Source: Physcia stellaris
Lineage: Eukaryota; Ascomycota; Lecanoromycetes; Caliciales; Physciaceae
DNA: 64,000 nucleotides
Reading direction: 5' to 3'
Assembly (NCBI GenBank): GCA_018902385.1
Contig: JABSSW010000003.1
Location: 186,001 to 250,000 of the forward strand
The notes below the pieces were generated by a model. That model was not told the origin of the DNA. It searched no databases and saw only the letters and a list, made by a program, of their open reading frames with translations. A program made the translations under genes and the position numbers. Below, piece after piece: positions 1 to 11,038 of the stretch; position 1 is the first letter of the stretch, and every line of letters starts with the position of its first letter.

Positions 1-846
1 GCAACTGGACTCCACGATAACTCTTCAGTCTCGTCGATGTTTCCTTTTCCATGCGTTGTTGTCACATTTCGCGCCCCTTGGCTATCTCGGCGTAAGAATG
101 CTGGGGTCACATCGAAGCGCAGCTTCGAAACTCCGCTCTTGGTTCCTGGAGTACGCTGATCAAAACCTTGTCGAGTCAAAGGCGTCAGATATGGGCCATG
201 TTTTGAATCGCTCCTAAGAGGCTCGGACGGCTTCCCATTAGCCGGGTTTTCACCGTTCACTTCGCTTGAGCCGCTGCCAACAGGCTTTGAAGGCGTAATC
301 AAAGTGTCGATGCTTGTAACACCAAAGGATTCCTTTTTCGACGGGGTGTTTCCGTCTTTTGACTCAGGGGACAGTAGATCGAAAAGACCAAGGACCCGGC
401 CATCCTTTTGAGGGGTTGGGCCGATAAATGTACGCTGGAGGAAAGGGCCCGGTGGACGGATCCCGGGGTGTCACAAGGATCGAGTATGGCAGGGTGCGGA
501 GGTTGTGAGATCTTACGGCGCTTTGGAGTAGACAGCCTGGGGTCAACTTTGGGTGACGAGCGCTTCCTGATATCCGGAGTTGGGGTGGGGTCGGAAAGGG
601 CAACGCGAAGCTTGCTGTACTGCTTATACTTATTTGCTAAGATGGTGTCAGTCGAACGTTGCACGGGAGAGTACATTATTGTGGTGCGGTCATACCAATA
701 TCAGGATGTTGCTTGATGTCTTCGCGACCGGCTTTCCGTCCACCGTGAGCTGCTGCAAAAGCCTTCTCCCACTCTTTGAGTTCAAGCTTTAGTCTATTAG
801 GGGTGTCACTTGATTTGACCGCCTTTGGCGTCTCTGGAATGGACAT
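1..846 (-). CDS. SLD2: DNA replication regulator Sld2, partial, one apparent frameshift
   Basis: N-terminal and central part of Sld2/Drc1, the CDK target that joins Dpb11 to start DNA replication in the nucleus; the 3' end lies beyond base 1. The start at 846 opens MSIPETPKAV and leads into the family's N-terminal block (LELKEWEKAFAAAHGGRKAG, then NKYKQYSKLR). A 59-nt intron at 637-695 joins ...HPDI to ANKYK. Many SP/TP sites fit a CDK substrate. The frame is intact to about position 450, where it must change by one base: upstream DTPGSVHRAL and downstream FIGPTPQKDGRVLGLFDLLS both match the family but lie in different frames. Downstream the frame stays open to base 1. The break lies in a C/T-rich run (441-455), so a sequencing or assembly indel is more likely than a pseudogene. 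Confidence 0.85.
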
Positions 847-1419
847 CGCTGTGTATATCTAAAGGTTGAAATCGCGACTCGTGAATTGGCGCGACTAGGT
901 AGATGCCGAGGTATAATTAGTGCATTACCCTTTTTCGTAGATTACATACTTTTCATGTAGGAATTATATAAGAAAATAAGCGACTTGTAATATAGGAGTG
1001 GGACAAGCTACTTCAGAATCCCCATCTTGCCTTTTACGTGAGTGTACAACCCCAATACTCATTGGTATCAACTAACAACCCTAAAGCAGATAGGGCCGTG
1101 GCTATGCCCATAATACTCCATTCTTCAATCTTTGGAACACTCCCTGCTTTGCGCAGTTAAATTTTGAAATTTGCCTGGGATAGTATTTCCCGCTATAGCT
1201 ACTCCTATTGCAATTTGCTGCTCCGAGCAAAATTATGTTGATTTTGCGTCGAAGGGATTCGAATGGTGACCGTAAGAAACGCATCTAATCTAGAATTCGG
1301 TACTCCATACTGCCCTCTTCCAACACCCGCGGACATGGATTCTTTGCGGACTGATGCTCTGGTTTTAATTGTGAATAACGCTCTGTTTCATCTCTCAGAT
1401 TCTTACGCTGTCGAACAGC
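847..1419. other. Intergenic, SLD2 5' side to RSA3 3' side
   Basis: No convincing gene. It holds the SLD2 promoter and the RSA3 3' end. A short stretch near 1245-1275 resembles part of a tRNA T-arm, but no cloverleaf can be drawn. Confidence 0.5.
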
Positions 1420-1896
1420 CTACCGCTGTCCCATTATTGTCCTCTTCTCTTCTTCGCTATAAATACACGCACTCTGCTTCAACGCTTCGATGAGGACCGG
1501 CACCGACTTTTCACTAAAATCATTTGCATTCCGTAACCGATCGATATCATCAGCAAACTCAGCAGTGACCTGCTGCATGTACAGGCTATCGAAATCTGTG
1601 GGGGTAGACGAGGAAGCCTGGGTCGGCTGCTGCTGCCGTCATCATTAAATGGGAGCTGTTATCTTCGACGTATCCTTATCAACTTACTCCGGCAGATTCT
1701 TTCTCTTTCTCTTTCCCTTTCTCTTTCTCTTTCGAGCTATGTTCATGTTTAAGCATATCTTCACTGGCGCCAGTATCCCCAGGTTTCTGGCCCGAGTGTT
1801 TAGTTTTCTTCGACTTAGCCTAGAACACTGAGTCAGTCACTCATGTTGTACGCCTTCACACGACGGCACTCTTGAGGGCGAATGAATGTATACCAT
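1420..1896 (-). CDS. RSA3: Ribosome assembly protein 3-like, short N terminus
   Basis: Rsa3 takes part in 60S ribosomal subunit assembly in the nucleolus. The last exon (1420-1632) carries the diagnostic C-terminal block: LYMQQVTAEFADDIDRLRNA, then NDFSEKSVPVLIEALKQ. A second exon (1688-1819) is Lys/Glu-rich with KEKEKGKEKEKE repeats. A 55-nt intron separates them. An upstream acceptor at 1820 joins a lone ATG at 1894-1896 through a 74-nt intron; with this start the protein is 115 aa, shorter than the roughly 200 aa usual for the family. The MULE target site lies only about 73 bp upstream of that ATG, so the promoter, or a lost 5' exon, may be on the other side of the island. The C-terminal exon is secure; the start is provisional. 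Confidence 0.65.
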
Positions 1897-1968
1897 TTTG
1901 AGTCTTATCAGAGTTTGATGATGGCTTTCTGTTGCGAAAAGGATCAAGTTTAGGACTCTGGGATCAAG

Positions 1969-1976
1969 GATTTGTA
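1969..1976. repeat. Target-site duplication of the outer DNA transposon, left copy
   Basis: The 8-bp sequence GATTTGTA lies immediately outside the left terminal inverted repeat and is repeated exactly at 12761-12768 outside the right one. Confidence 0.85.
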
Positions 1977-2010
1977 GGGAGCCGTTATACTGCAGGCGTT
2001 TTTTATTTTT
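1977..2010 (+). repeat. Left terminal inverted repeat of the outer transposon
   Basis: It pairs in inverted orientation with 12727-12760; only positions 6, 16 and 27 of the 34 differ. Confidence 0.85.
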
Positions 2011-2533
2011 TAATACTACTAGAGAAGCCTGCCCAGCCACTGCAATCTCCACCATATGCAAATCGCGTCTCAGATATTTTCGATGTGACTCTCATAATAA
2101 ACAACGAAAATTTCATTTTTTTTCGATTACATTTCGTCGTCGCATCTCGTCGTCATCGAATTTCTGTATAATGTTTTTTGATGTTTTGATTTTTTGTATT
2201 GCTAATTATTTATTTATTTCTCGTTTTCGTTGTCGATTTCGTAATGTCGTCGTCGTCGTTCACGAAATATAATTTCGTCGTCGATAAATTCATCGTTTTC
2301 GAGCGCAATCTCATTGATGATTTGTTTCATTTTTTGTTGTCGTATCGATTTCGTCAACAAACGAAATTTGTCAATTCATTTTTGAATAAAAACATGACGT
2401 TCATCGAACGCGTGTCGTTTCATGTATTTCGCGATTTCGTAATATCGATTTTTGATATTATCAAAAATTTTTTTAATTTTCAACAAATGTTTGTTCGAAC
2501 GTTCAATGACGTTATTCATATTTTTGTTGACGT

Positions 2534-2538
2534 ATTTC
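2534..2538. repeat. Target-site duplication ATTTC of the gypsy element, left
   Basis: The 5-bp ATTTC directly before the left LTR is repeated at 10453-10457 directly after the right LTR, proving insertion as one unit. Confidence 0.9.
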
Positions 2539-2690
2539 TGTTATGATACAGATGTTTGTAATGTAAAAAGAATGAATTGTGTAGCTACCGAGAGGATTGC
2601 TGATTAAGTACATGTGTCAAGGCACTATGATTTCTCAAGCAATCATCTTCTAATCATCTAGCTAGTTAGCTATGTCAGTATGTCATAACA
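2539..2690 (-). repeat. LTR, left copy (3' LTR of the element)
   Basis: 152 bp, bounded by the 8-bp inverted termini TGTTATGA and TCATAACA. It aligns without gaps to 10301-10452 with ten transitions. Confidence 0.93.
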
Positions 2691-2785
2691 GATGCACAGC
2701 AACAGAAGAAAGCTCAGTGCTCTCACTGACACATTTAATTTATACATATAATCATGTCATGACTCATATATCACATATCAATCAT

Positions 2786-4222
2786 CTATTCGCGCCTCGC
2801 TTTTCGAGATCTATTTTTAGAGCGATTTCTATCGCGTTCTTCGCGTTCTTCACGTGTTTCGTTTGTTTCGTCAGTTTCAATGAGATGCTGTAGATCGTAG
2901 GCATCGACAAGATTTTTGAAAATATCGAGGGCGTGCAAGGAGTATCACACATTGTGCTTCGAATCGTAATCTTTTCACTTGACTAGATAGTTGATTCGAT
3001 CTGTAAAAGTGATACGTCGATTCAACAAGCGTTCGATTTCGTACAACGAAACTTGCTCGATTAGTGCAGTAGATTGTTCTTCGTGAATTGATGACGGATT
3101 TTTATCGATCGTTTTATCGTAAGAATCGAAGTTCGATGTAGCTGATTTTAGCTGTGCAATTGATACAACAAAATGTATTTTCATGACAGGAGATAGCTGT
3201 AATCGAAACGCTAAATTGTCGATTTTTTCAATAATCGAAAAGGGTTTTACGCGCTGTTTCGACAACTTGTGATTAAATAAGCCGAATATAGTGTAGTCAT
3301 GATGTAAACGTAAATACATTTTGTCGTCAATTTTGAGTTTTAACGTTTTGTGCATTGCATCGTAGCGAGCTTTGCTCAAAGCGTTAGCGAATGTCATAAC
3401 AGTTTCGACGTTTTCGCGTTTGATTTGACGCAATTGACTATAATTTTCAAATGATAGATTTGCTAGCATGCTCAATGTATCATTGATTTTGAACTCATAA
3501 ACAAGTTCGTTCGAAACGTATTCAATGATAGCGTGCACAACATTGTTGTTGTCGATTTGTATGAACGATAATACGTCAATTCACTTATCGTCGAAATGCG
3601 CAGTGATGTGAAAGCGCAAAACAATTTCGACAAATTGATTGATTCGTTTTGATTGATCATTCGTTTGAAAGTGATAAATCGTGAAAGTGAATATAGCTGT
3701 TTTAAGTTTATGAAATACAGTTTGTCAAAAGTCTGACATGAATTTGCTGTCTTTATTTGATACAATAGCGTGCGAAATATTTCAGTCGTGTTTCATAAAC
3801 GTTACAATGATTACGTTAGTTCAATCAATTGCAAATCAAATATCGTGACTCGAAATCAACAAAATTTTTTTGAAGAATTTGCACGTAATCGTAAACAGTA
3901 CGTTCATGTCACGATTAAACGATAATCTCACGATGAAATTCATGACTATTGTATGAAAGAATATCGCTGATGATATTATAGACGTGAGCTCGTCGTAAAC
4001 AAAATGACGTTTGATTTGATTAATTTGACACTTCGAACAATGAATTATGTAAATCTTAAAATGCTTAATCATTGAGTGTACGTAGATAGAATTGCGTAGT
4101 TTATCGTATGTACGCATGAAGTCGTCGTGATGTGTAAAATCGTGAATTTGTTGAAATATTTCAATTTTCATGATTGCGAATATGCACAAGCGTTTCGAAT
4201 CGAAATCAGAAATGTAATACAA
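2786..4222 (-). pseudogene. Integrase with C-terminal chromodomain, relic
   Basis: The zinc-binding part (about 3990-4200) keeps paired His and the HCSKC Cys pair. The core begins with VMNFIVRL, where the family has the first catalytic Asp and here has Asn. A following block (2975-3538) carries SNELVYEF and LKLKIDDKMYLRLHH, typical of fungal gypsy integrases. The chromodomain starts YEIERLLNRR and continues through NYLVK; two codons that are Trp in the family are now TGA stops at about 2972 and 2942. The reading then stays open to a TAG at 2786-2788, 95 bp from the LTR. The chromodomain places the element among chromoviruses, which in general target heterochromatin. Confidence 0.85.
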
Positions 4223-4462
4223 TAAGTCATTTCTGTATCGAAAGCGTATTTCACGTGAATCAGAAAACTCGTAAGTCTTCAGCGAAGTTACTGCGGCAGC
4301 AAGTGCGATTACAGATGCAAATGTAGTTTCAGTAATAGATATAGTTTCGTGTGCAGAAACAGCATCGTGCGTCGATACAGCATCGTGCGTTGATACAACA
4401 TCGTTCGTAAATGTAGTTGATGTAGTTACGGCAACAAATCGTACAATGACGAGTATTTTGAA

Positions 4463-4861
4463 TCAGTGCTCGTCGTCTTGATACGTTTGTTTAAATCGAG
4501 CTTTGAAGTCATTCGATATTTCAATTAACGTCATATGATGAAAATACAAGAATGTTTTCAAAATCAGATTTGCTTGCGTGAATTTCAAAATATGTTCGTA
4601 CAGCGATTCGAGTACGTCGATTTTGTCAATAATAATCACGTCAACTTGTAATCTGAATAAAACATTTGACATTACGTTCGTTTTGTCAATTTTGTGTTTA
4701 ACAGACAAATTAAAATCGAATAGATATTGCGAAGTTCGCACAAATCGTAAATTTAGCTTATCACTACTGAAAGTAGTGAAAATGATTTGTCGATTAATGA
4801 ATACAACAACAAAGTGATCAATGTAAATGATAGTTGAAAATATTTCAATTGATTTTATCAT
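4463..4861 (-). pseudogene. RNase H C-terminal part, relic
   Basis: This 132-residue open stretch matches the tail of gypsy RNase H and its connection region: SSDKLNLRFVRTSQYL followed by HKIDKTNVMSNVLFRL, equivalent to the tRNA-RNase H linker (N-x-x-x-D-x-L-S-R) of the family. The usual Asp in the last motif reads Asn (MSNVLFRL). No Trp and no Gly remain in this stretch. It lies between the RT and integrase relics, as expected. Confidence 0.75.
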
Positions 4862-5296
4862 ATGTTTGATTTTACGAATTATTCATACAATGTCGACTAT
4901 TTTCAATTTTGTTGATCAATAATTCTTTTCGGCGTCGTTCAAACATCGATTAAGAAACATAATTGATTGAATGACTGTACGCGAATACGTGACATCGCTA
5001 AATGAATCATTTAACACGTGATACATTATTGTTGCAAAGTTTCATTGTTTGAAGACATTCAAGTCAATGTAAAATCGACGTTTTCTGTCGAAGTGAATCA
5101 AAAACGTTGATGAAACGAATGCGATTTGCAAGTCTCGAAAAACGATACGTTTTTCGAAAATAGAGTCGTACAATTGCGTCTTAATTGTTTGTTTTTTTCG
5201 TGCAAATTCGTTTGCAATAACGTTTTTCGTGAACGTGATTTTACGTTTTTGTAACGATTGTACACGTTGAACGTAACGAGATATTGATGAACGTAA

Positions 5297-6334
5297 TCAA
5301 TTCGTAAATTTCATGAAGATCTCGAAATCACGCAAGCTAAGTGAAAAGCGTAAAAAGATAATGACGACTATCTTTTCAACAATAATAAACATGTTTAAGT
5401 TATCAACTCGTTGATTTAACAAGATAACAAAAGAATACGCTAAAAACGACTTCGTGACAACTAGATTAATGCGTTTAATACGAAACATTTGAAAAAACGT
5501 GCGTAAATGTTTCAAGTGTTCTCGCAAAATTTTGAAGTGTACGATAATGTCATTCACGTAAGTCTTAACGAATTTCTTGTACGAACGTAATAGCTTGTCC
5601 GTTTGGCGCTGCACATAAAGAAATGAGTTTTTGTAATTCATGAGAATTACATTGAACTTCTTTTGTTCACGATAAGTCACAATAATAAATTTGTGACGAT
5701 TTTTGCGTTGCACGTTGAATTGATGAAATCAGCCAATAACATCAATAATAAAAATGTAAAACGAATCGGCAATTTCTGCTATAATATCAGATTGCAAGAA
5801 TAGCGAATAACTATCGCTTTCGATGATGTCGTTTAAGTCTTTTATGTTTATCATTACACGTTTTTTTTGATCTGTGAGAGTGTCACGTCAGACAACGAAA
5901 GTTGAATAACTGAACGAAATAAATTGAACGATTCAATGCAATTTGTTTTGTTGATGTAGCTTGTCGAAAATAACGTCAATAAAATTGCGATTTTTGATTT
6001 CTAAAGAATACACTTTGTTGAATTTAAATACAATTTCAAATTTAAAATTGATAGACATTCATTCGTCTTCAGATATATTTACAGTAAAGTCAAAATCACG
6101 AAATATGTTTTGATAGTTGTTCATTAGATTAGCTAGTTCGAACATCTCAATTTCATACACGATAACGTCATTAGATAGCACGTGCTTCAAACTAAAATCG
6201 ATTTGTGACACAGTAAATACAGCGAGCTGCGTGCTCGATGCGAACGATACGACAGATTCGTTCGACGATGCATCAAATGAAACGGCATTTAATGTAGCGT
6301 ATGTTGCGACAAAAGTAACGAAGTTGACGATCAA
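5297..6334 (-). pseudogene. Reverse transcriptase relic
   Basis: The core (5297-5713) contains MQRKNRHKFIIVTYREQKKF, MNYKNSFLYVQRQTDKLLR and the palm motif YVNDIIVH (5549-5560), where functional gypsy RTs have two Asp; the first is Asn here. The sequence then continues LREHLKHLRTFFQMF as in the family. The N-terminal part toward 6334 is broken into short frames; the stretch 6059-6334 is the linker between protease and RT. Changes fit G-to-A mutation on the coding strand. Confidence 0.8.
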
Positions 6335-6361
6335 TTGCTTTTTTCATGAGCGATCGTTCAT

Positions 6362-7540
6362 TCAATCACTGACAACTTTGTACGATTCTTTTGACATAGT
6401 CAGATAACATTCAGCTTGATTGTATTCGATAATCATGTTTAATCGTGCACGCTTCGTTAGCGTAATAGATTGAATTGTAACGTTGCGAACGAGCATCTTG
6501 AATAAATTGCTATTCACAACGTGTGCATACACGTCGTCATCGTAATTTAGATCGTATTGACAATGAAATTCAAACAAAAAGTCTCTATCGTCAAGAAGAA
6601 AGTCGTGATACGTAACGAATATCTTCGCAAAATCATCAAGCTGTAAAATGTATGTTTGACGAGAGCGAATGATACGTTTGACGTGCGAAGTAGCTCGACT
6701 AAACACATCAATTGACACACGAAGACTCTCACATTTAACTATAGTAAGACGGCGCTTTTCAGAATCTATCTTGATGTTTTGTGAATAAATAACGTCATTA
6801 GCGAGCAGCATGTTAGCTGCGAAATCGTCAATAAAATGCATTTCAATTTCAATAACGTCAATAGCTTCGCGCTCTGACTTGAACATTTCATCAAACGTCA
6901 TGTTAACAAGCATGAATTCGTCTGATTTGACAATCTTGTCATCTACGTCTCGTACAGATATAGGTGAAACTAATTTTTGAACAAATACATCAGATAACAG
7001 TTGAGTGAAAAACTTGCGATCAATCATAGTAACAGAGCAGTCAATATCGATGCATATTTTGATACTTTCGATGTTACTGTCTAATTTAAAAGTAGCTTGA
7101 TCGTATTGATATTCACGAAAGACGTAATCAGGATTAATTTCATCAGAGCGTACAAGAAATTGAATAACGCGACGATTGACTGAAGGGAAAGCGTGTGAAA
7201 GCTCGTAAGTTTTCTTGCGAAAAATCTCAATGAGAGTCGAAACAGTAAGCGAAAGTGATAGCTTTATTATCGATACAGCGTGATCAGCGTGCGATATTGT
7301 GAAATCATCGTGTAGTATTGCGTGACTGACGTGCTCAGACGTATCAGAAAAAGATCAGCATGCAATACGTAAATGTTTGAATAGTTGATTTCTAGACGTA
7401 AAAATGTTGTTACAGTGAGTACAGTTGTGTGCATCAGTGCTGATTTCTGTAACAGGCGTCAAAAAATTGACATTTTGTGCAATTTCAGCGTTCTGACTGT
7501 AGTCATCGAGTAAATTTGATTGATTTTCGTACAAGAACAC
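6362..7540 (-). pseudogene. C2H2-like finger and aspartic protease region, relic
   Basis: 7355-7540 encodes a C-x2-C-x12-H-type finger (CTHCNNIFTSRNQLFKHLRIAC) often found between gag and pol in fungal gypsy elements. Near 7040-7055 the retropepsin active site (family D-T/S-G-C) reads D-I-D-C, followed by SVTMIDRKF. The following 221-residue open frame (6362-7027) contains no Gly and no Trp and one Pro, a strong sign of CC/GG loss. Confidence 0.75.
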
Positions 7541-7570
7541 GTCATCGTCAATATTTTGATATTCAAATAG

Positions 7571-9133
7571 TCAATGAACGTCGCTAATATCATTTATGTA
7601 ATTATTTTCATTCGTTTCGTCAGCAACGTTAGCTTGATACGCTGCTTGAAAACGCTGTGCATATTCATCGTAATCATTATAGTCGTTTCGTTGAATATTG
7701 TTGAGCGATCTAAAAGATTGTCGTGATGACATAAATTGTTGTTGATTCGAATTTGACGCGTTGATGTTTGCTGAATCGATTGTAATTTGTAATCGATTCG
7801 GAAAAATAAACAATGTGCGAGCGTTTGAATATTGATCTCTTTGATTGTTTGAATAGTCGACTTGATAGTCAGCTGACTTGTAAGTCTGATATTCTGCTTG
7901 CTGATAGTTTTGACGAGACTGAAAAGACTGATTTTGATAAACATTATTCGAATAACGAGATTGAAAAAATTGACGCTGAAACGATTGAAATTGAGACGAT
8001 TGTCGCTGAGATTGCGATTGACGATTGTTATTATATTGATCGAATTGTTGAGAACGAACATCCTGTTTAAATAACTGATTACGACTATTTTGAATATTGA
8101 TGTTGCTGCGTAGTTTAGCAGTTTTAATTCATCAATCGTATTTGAATTCGTTCATATCGCTAAGCATTTCATTGATAATAATATTATTCTTGAAACGACG
8201 TAACGTATCAGCTCGTATATCAATGTCGATGTCATTGTAAATGAAATCGAGTTGATTAAATACGTTGATCATGTCAACATCTTTGATTAATCGAATGATT
8301 TTCTGTGCGTATTCACGAAATTCACGCTGTACAACGACATTTTTCAGTGTGTAACGTTGTTGCACTAGGCTATTCATGACAACGTTAATAAATTGTTTGA
8401 ATTTATTGTGCAACAAACTAATTCATTCAAACAATTCTTTTTGTTCAGTCATAGTCATTTTAGTTATTCGACGCTCAACGTCAAACAGCTCATTTGTTCA
8501 TCATTTCAACGCAATATTTTTCAAGTTAAGTCACAAATTGTCTTTTATTAGTTGTTCGTTTCGCGTAAAAGTCATTTTTTTTGTTCGTACGATGAACAGA
8601 TGTACATCGCGAAAATATGTATTCTTTTCAATGTTAACGATAGGATTAATTTCACTAGTCAGTGATTTGTCATCGTAATATGAGTCGAAAAAGTCAAAAT
8701 CAGCCGGATTTCATTTAATGTTGCTGTCAGTATTGTCATTTTGATCGAATGATTCGGAAGAGTCAGGCGAATCAAATGATTCAACGTCATCGTCATCGTC
8801 ATCACGCTCACGAGATATAGTCTGAATAGCTTCTCGTACAATGATTGCAATGATTCGTTGCTGTTTCACAATGAAGTCGATCATATTTCGTGTTGATTGT
8901 GATTCAATAGATTCGTGATGAATAATTTCGTCAGCAAACGTAATGCTTGTAGCACGCCGAGAAGGTAAATTGATTACAGACGAATAGCTTGATGCTTGTG
9001 ACGAAACAAAGCGTAAATCGAAACGAATAGAGACGTTTTCGATGTTAATTATGAATTTGTTTCGACGTGATATTCGTGAAGCTTTTGCAAACGGATTTAG
9101 TTCAAATTTAGATGACGTATTTGAATTATGCAA
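7571..9133 (-). pseudogene. gag relic
   Basis: This region comes first after the 5' LTR leader. It holds an acidic segment (RERDDDDDDVESFDSPDSSE, about 8730-8810), a helical capsid-like stretch (8132-8416, with QRYTLKNVVVQREFREYAQK) and a Gln/Asn-rich tail (7571-7813). These features and the position fit gag of fungal gypsy elements, but the sequence is too mutated for a motif-level call. Confidence 0.6.
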
Positions 9134-10293
9134 AGATGTTACAGAACTGATAGACGAGAAGTGTTGTCGTGAAGTTCTAGTCAGTTGCTTGAAGTACTTC
9201 GAGTCACGATAAATTGCAATGACGTTGCAAAAGTTTCGAACGGCTTTAGCAAACGCACGAGATTGTTTTCAATTCGAGAATCAATCAGTAAATTTCTTGA
9301 AGTCGAATTTAAGTCGAAAAGATTGAAATCGTAAGTTTGTCGACTTATCTGAATTGAATACGATGCTTAAAACAGTAATTTCAGCTTTCGAAGCTTCGAG
9401 AAATCACGATACGTCGAAAAAGATTTTGAAGTCGTACAGTCGAAACGCTTTGCTGACTATATCCGATTCTACTGAAGAAGATGTCAGTTTGAACTAAAAT
9501 ACGCTGAACGAAACAATAAGTAGAACTAGTCAATGATAGAGAACGAGCGTGCGAATTGATACAAAATTGAACGAGATGCAAGTCAACGATACGTACGATA
9601 GTCAGCGTACGAATTGTAGCGTACAATAGTCAATGAATTGAAGCAAACGAATGTACTATAATCACGAACTGAAGCAAACGAGTACTGAATAGCAAATGCT
9701 TGAACGTCAACGATACAGCAGAAAGCGAACGATAGAATTGCGAATGAAATGAAAGATTGAGAAAGAGAAAAGATAGAGAGAAAAAGTGCTTTGAATCATT
9801 CACTTGATCATTATTTGTGTTACATTGTGAGGCAAATGCGTGTGCAGATGCGAGATTTTTTGATCAATAGTCGGAAGATACGCGCATAAGATGACGAAAT
9901 TGCTGACAAACTCGTTTCATCAAGCAGAAAAGCATTCAATTGATGAATAGTCACTCATTTTTTGAGCAGAATTCGATGCTTGATGAAATAAATAGATCAA
10001 GCTGTTAGTATTGCTGACGGCGACAACGATATTGATTAGTTCGTTTAGACAGCTCGTAAGTCACTTACGTAAAGATAGCGTAGTAAGTGAATCAGATTGC
10101 AGTACGAAATCAAATACAAAAAAGTTGCAGCAAGGCGAGCGAACGAACGAGCGAGCGAATTGATGATTGATTGATCGAATGTGTCGAATCGTTTGATGTT
10201 GATTTTGATGTTGATGTTTTAACAAGCAAATGTTAGAAAGACATTTGATCGATTTGTCAACAATCAATGATGCAAAGCAGAATTTGATGATGT

Positions 10294-10310
10294 TATCATA
10301 TGTTATGATA
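10294..10310. repeat. Small palindrome across the 5' LTR / leader boundary
   Basis: TATCATA and TATGATA are reverse complements separated by TGT. The palindrome spans the junction where a primer-binding site should begin. No clear tRNA complement (TGG...) is visible next to it. Confidence 0.5.
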
Positions 10311-10452
10311 CAGATGTTTGTAATGTAAAAAGAATGAATTGTGTAACTATCGAGAGAATTGCTGATTAAGTACATATGTCAAGACACTATGATTTTTCAA
10401 ACAATCATCTTCTAGTCATCTAGCTAGCTAACTATGTCAGTATGTCATAACA
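10301..10452 (-). repeat. LTR, right copy (5' LTR of the element)
   Basis: Same length and ends as 2539-2690. Gag-side coding lies next to it, so for the minus-strand element this is the promoter-bearing LTR. Confidence 0.93.
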
Positions 10453-10457
10453 ATTTC
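10453..10457. repeat. Target-site duplication ATTTC of the gypsy element, right
   Basis: Exact copy of 2534-2538. Confidence 0.9.
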
Positions 10458-11038
10458 GTCGTTGTATTTTCGTAAATTTCGAAATCGTCGTCATCAAACA
10501 TTCACGCGAAACGAATTCAATGTTTTATGATGATAACGTCAACAAAAACGTGTATTTGTCATATGTGTTTGCAAAATAATTGATATTTACGTCAAAACAA
10601 ACAATCGTTGAATACGATGCAAACGATATCGTCGTTCAAAAAAAAAAATTTTTTATCATTTCAATTGACGATTTTTGTTTGTTTCAATTCGTTCATCAAA
10701 AATTTTTGTACAAATTCAAAAAACAAAATCAAATCAAAATATTTTACGCATTCAAAAAATTTGATAATACGAAATTTCGTGATCGTCGTCAATGTTCGTT
10801 CGCGTCATTGATTTTCAATGACGAATGTATGTTTGACAATATTAAATAAAAAAAATGATAATGAATGCTTTTTTTGTTAATTTGTTAATTTAATATCATT
10901 AAATATGAAAAAATATTAATCGTCGTCATGAATTTTCAACGAAACGTGTCAAAATTTCACAATATTCGTAATCATGCATTGCAACAAAATGCAAAAATGC
11001 TGACGAACGTAATTAGCTCACATTGATAACGTAACATA

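Larger units (their letters stand above)
2539..10452 (-). mobile_element. Complete but dead chromodomain Ty3/gypsy LTR retrotransposon
   Basis: A 7,914-bp element with two 152-bp LTRs (TGTTATGA...TCATAACA) and a 5-bp target duplication. Coding relics on the minus strand run gag, C2H2-like finger, protease, reverse transcriptase, RNase H, integrase, chromodomain, which is the Ty3/gypsy order; the right LTR is therefore the 5' LTR. Frames are broken by stops and catalytic residues are changed (RT YVDD-type motif reads YVND; the first integrase Asp reads Asn; the protease D-T/S-G reads D-I-D), so it cannot move by itself. The LTRs differ at 10 of 152 sites, all transitions. It sits inside the outer DNA transposon. 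Confidence 0.93.

Noticed and set aside
1240-1290. tRNA-like T-arm sequence (GGATTCGAAT) on the minus strand
   Set aside because: The flanking stems do not pair and no acceptor or anticodon arm can be drawn.
7813-8070. Plus-strand open frame inside the retrotransposon
   Set aside because: Opposite to all element domains and composed of simple TTGA/GATT-type repeats.
10580-10849. Plus-strand open frame in the AT-rich outer transposon
   Set aside because: Lys/Phe/Asn-rich product of biased composition, with no motif.
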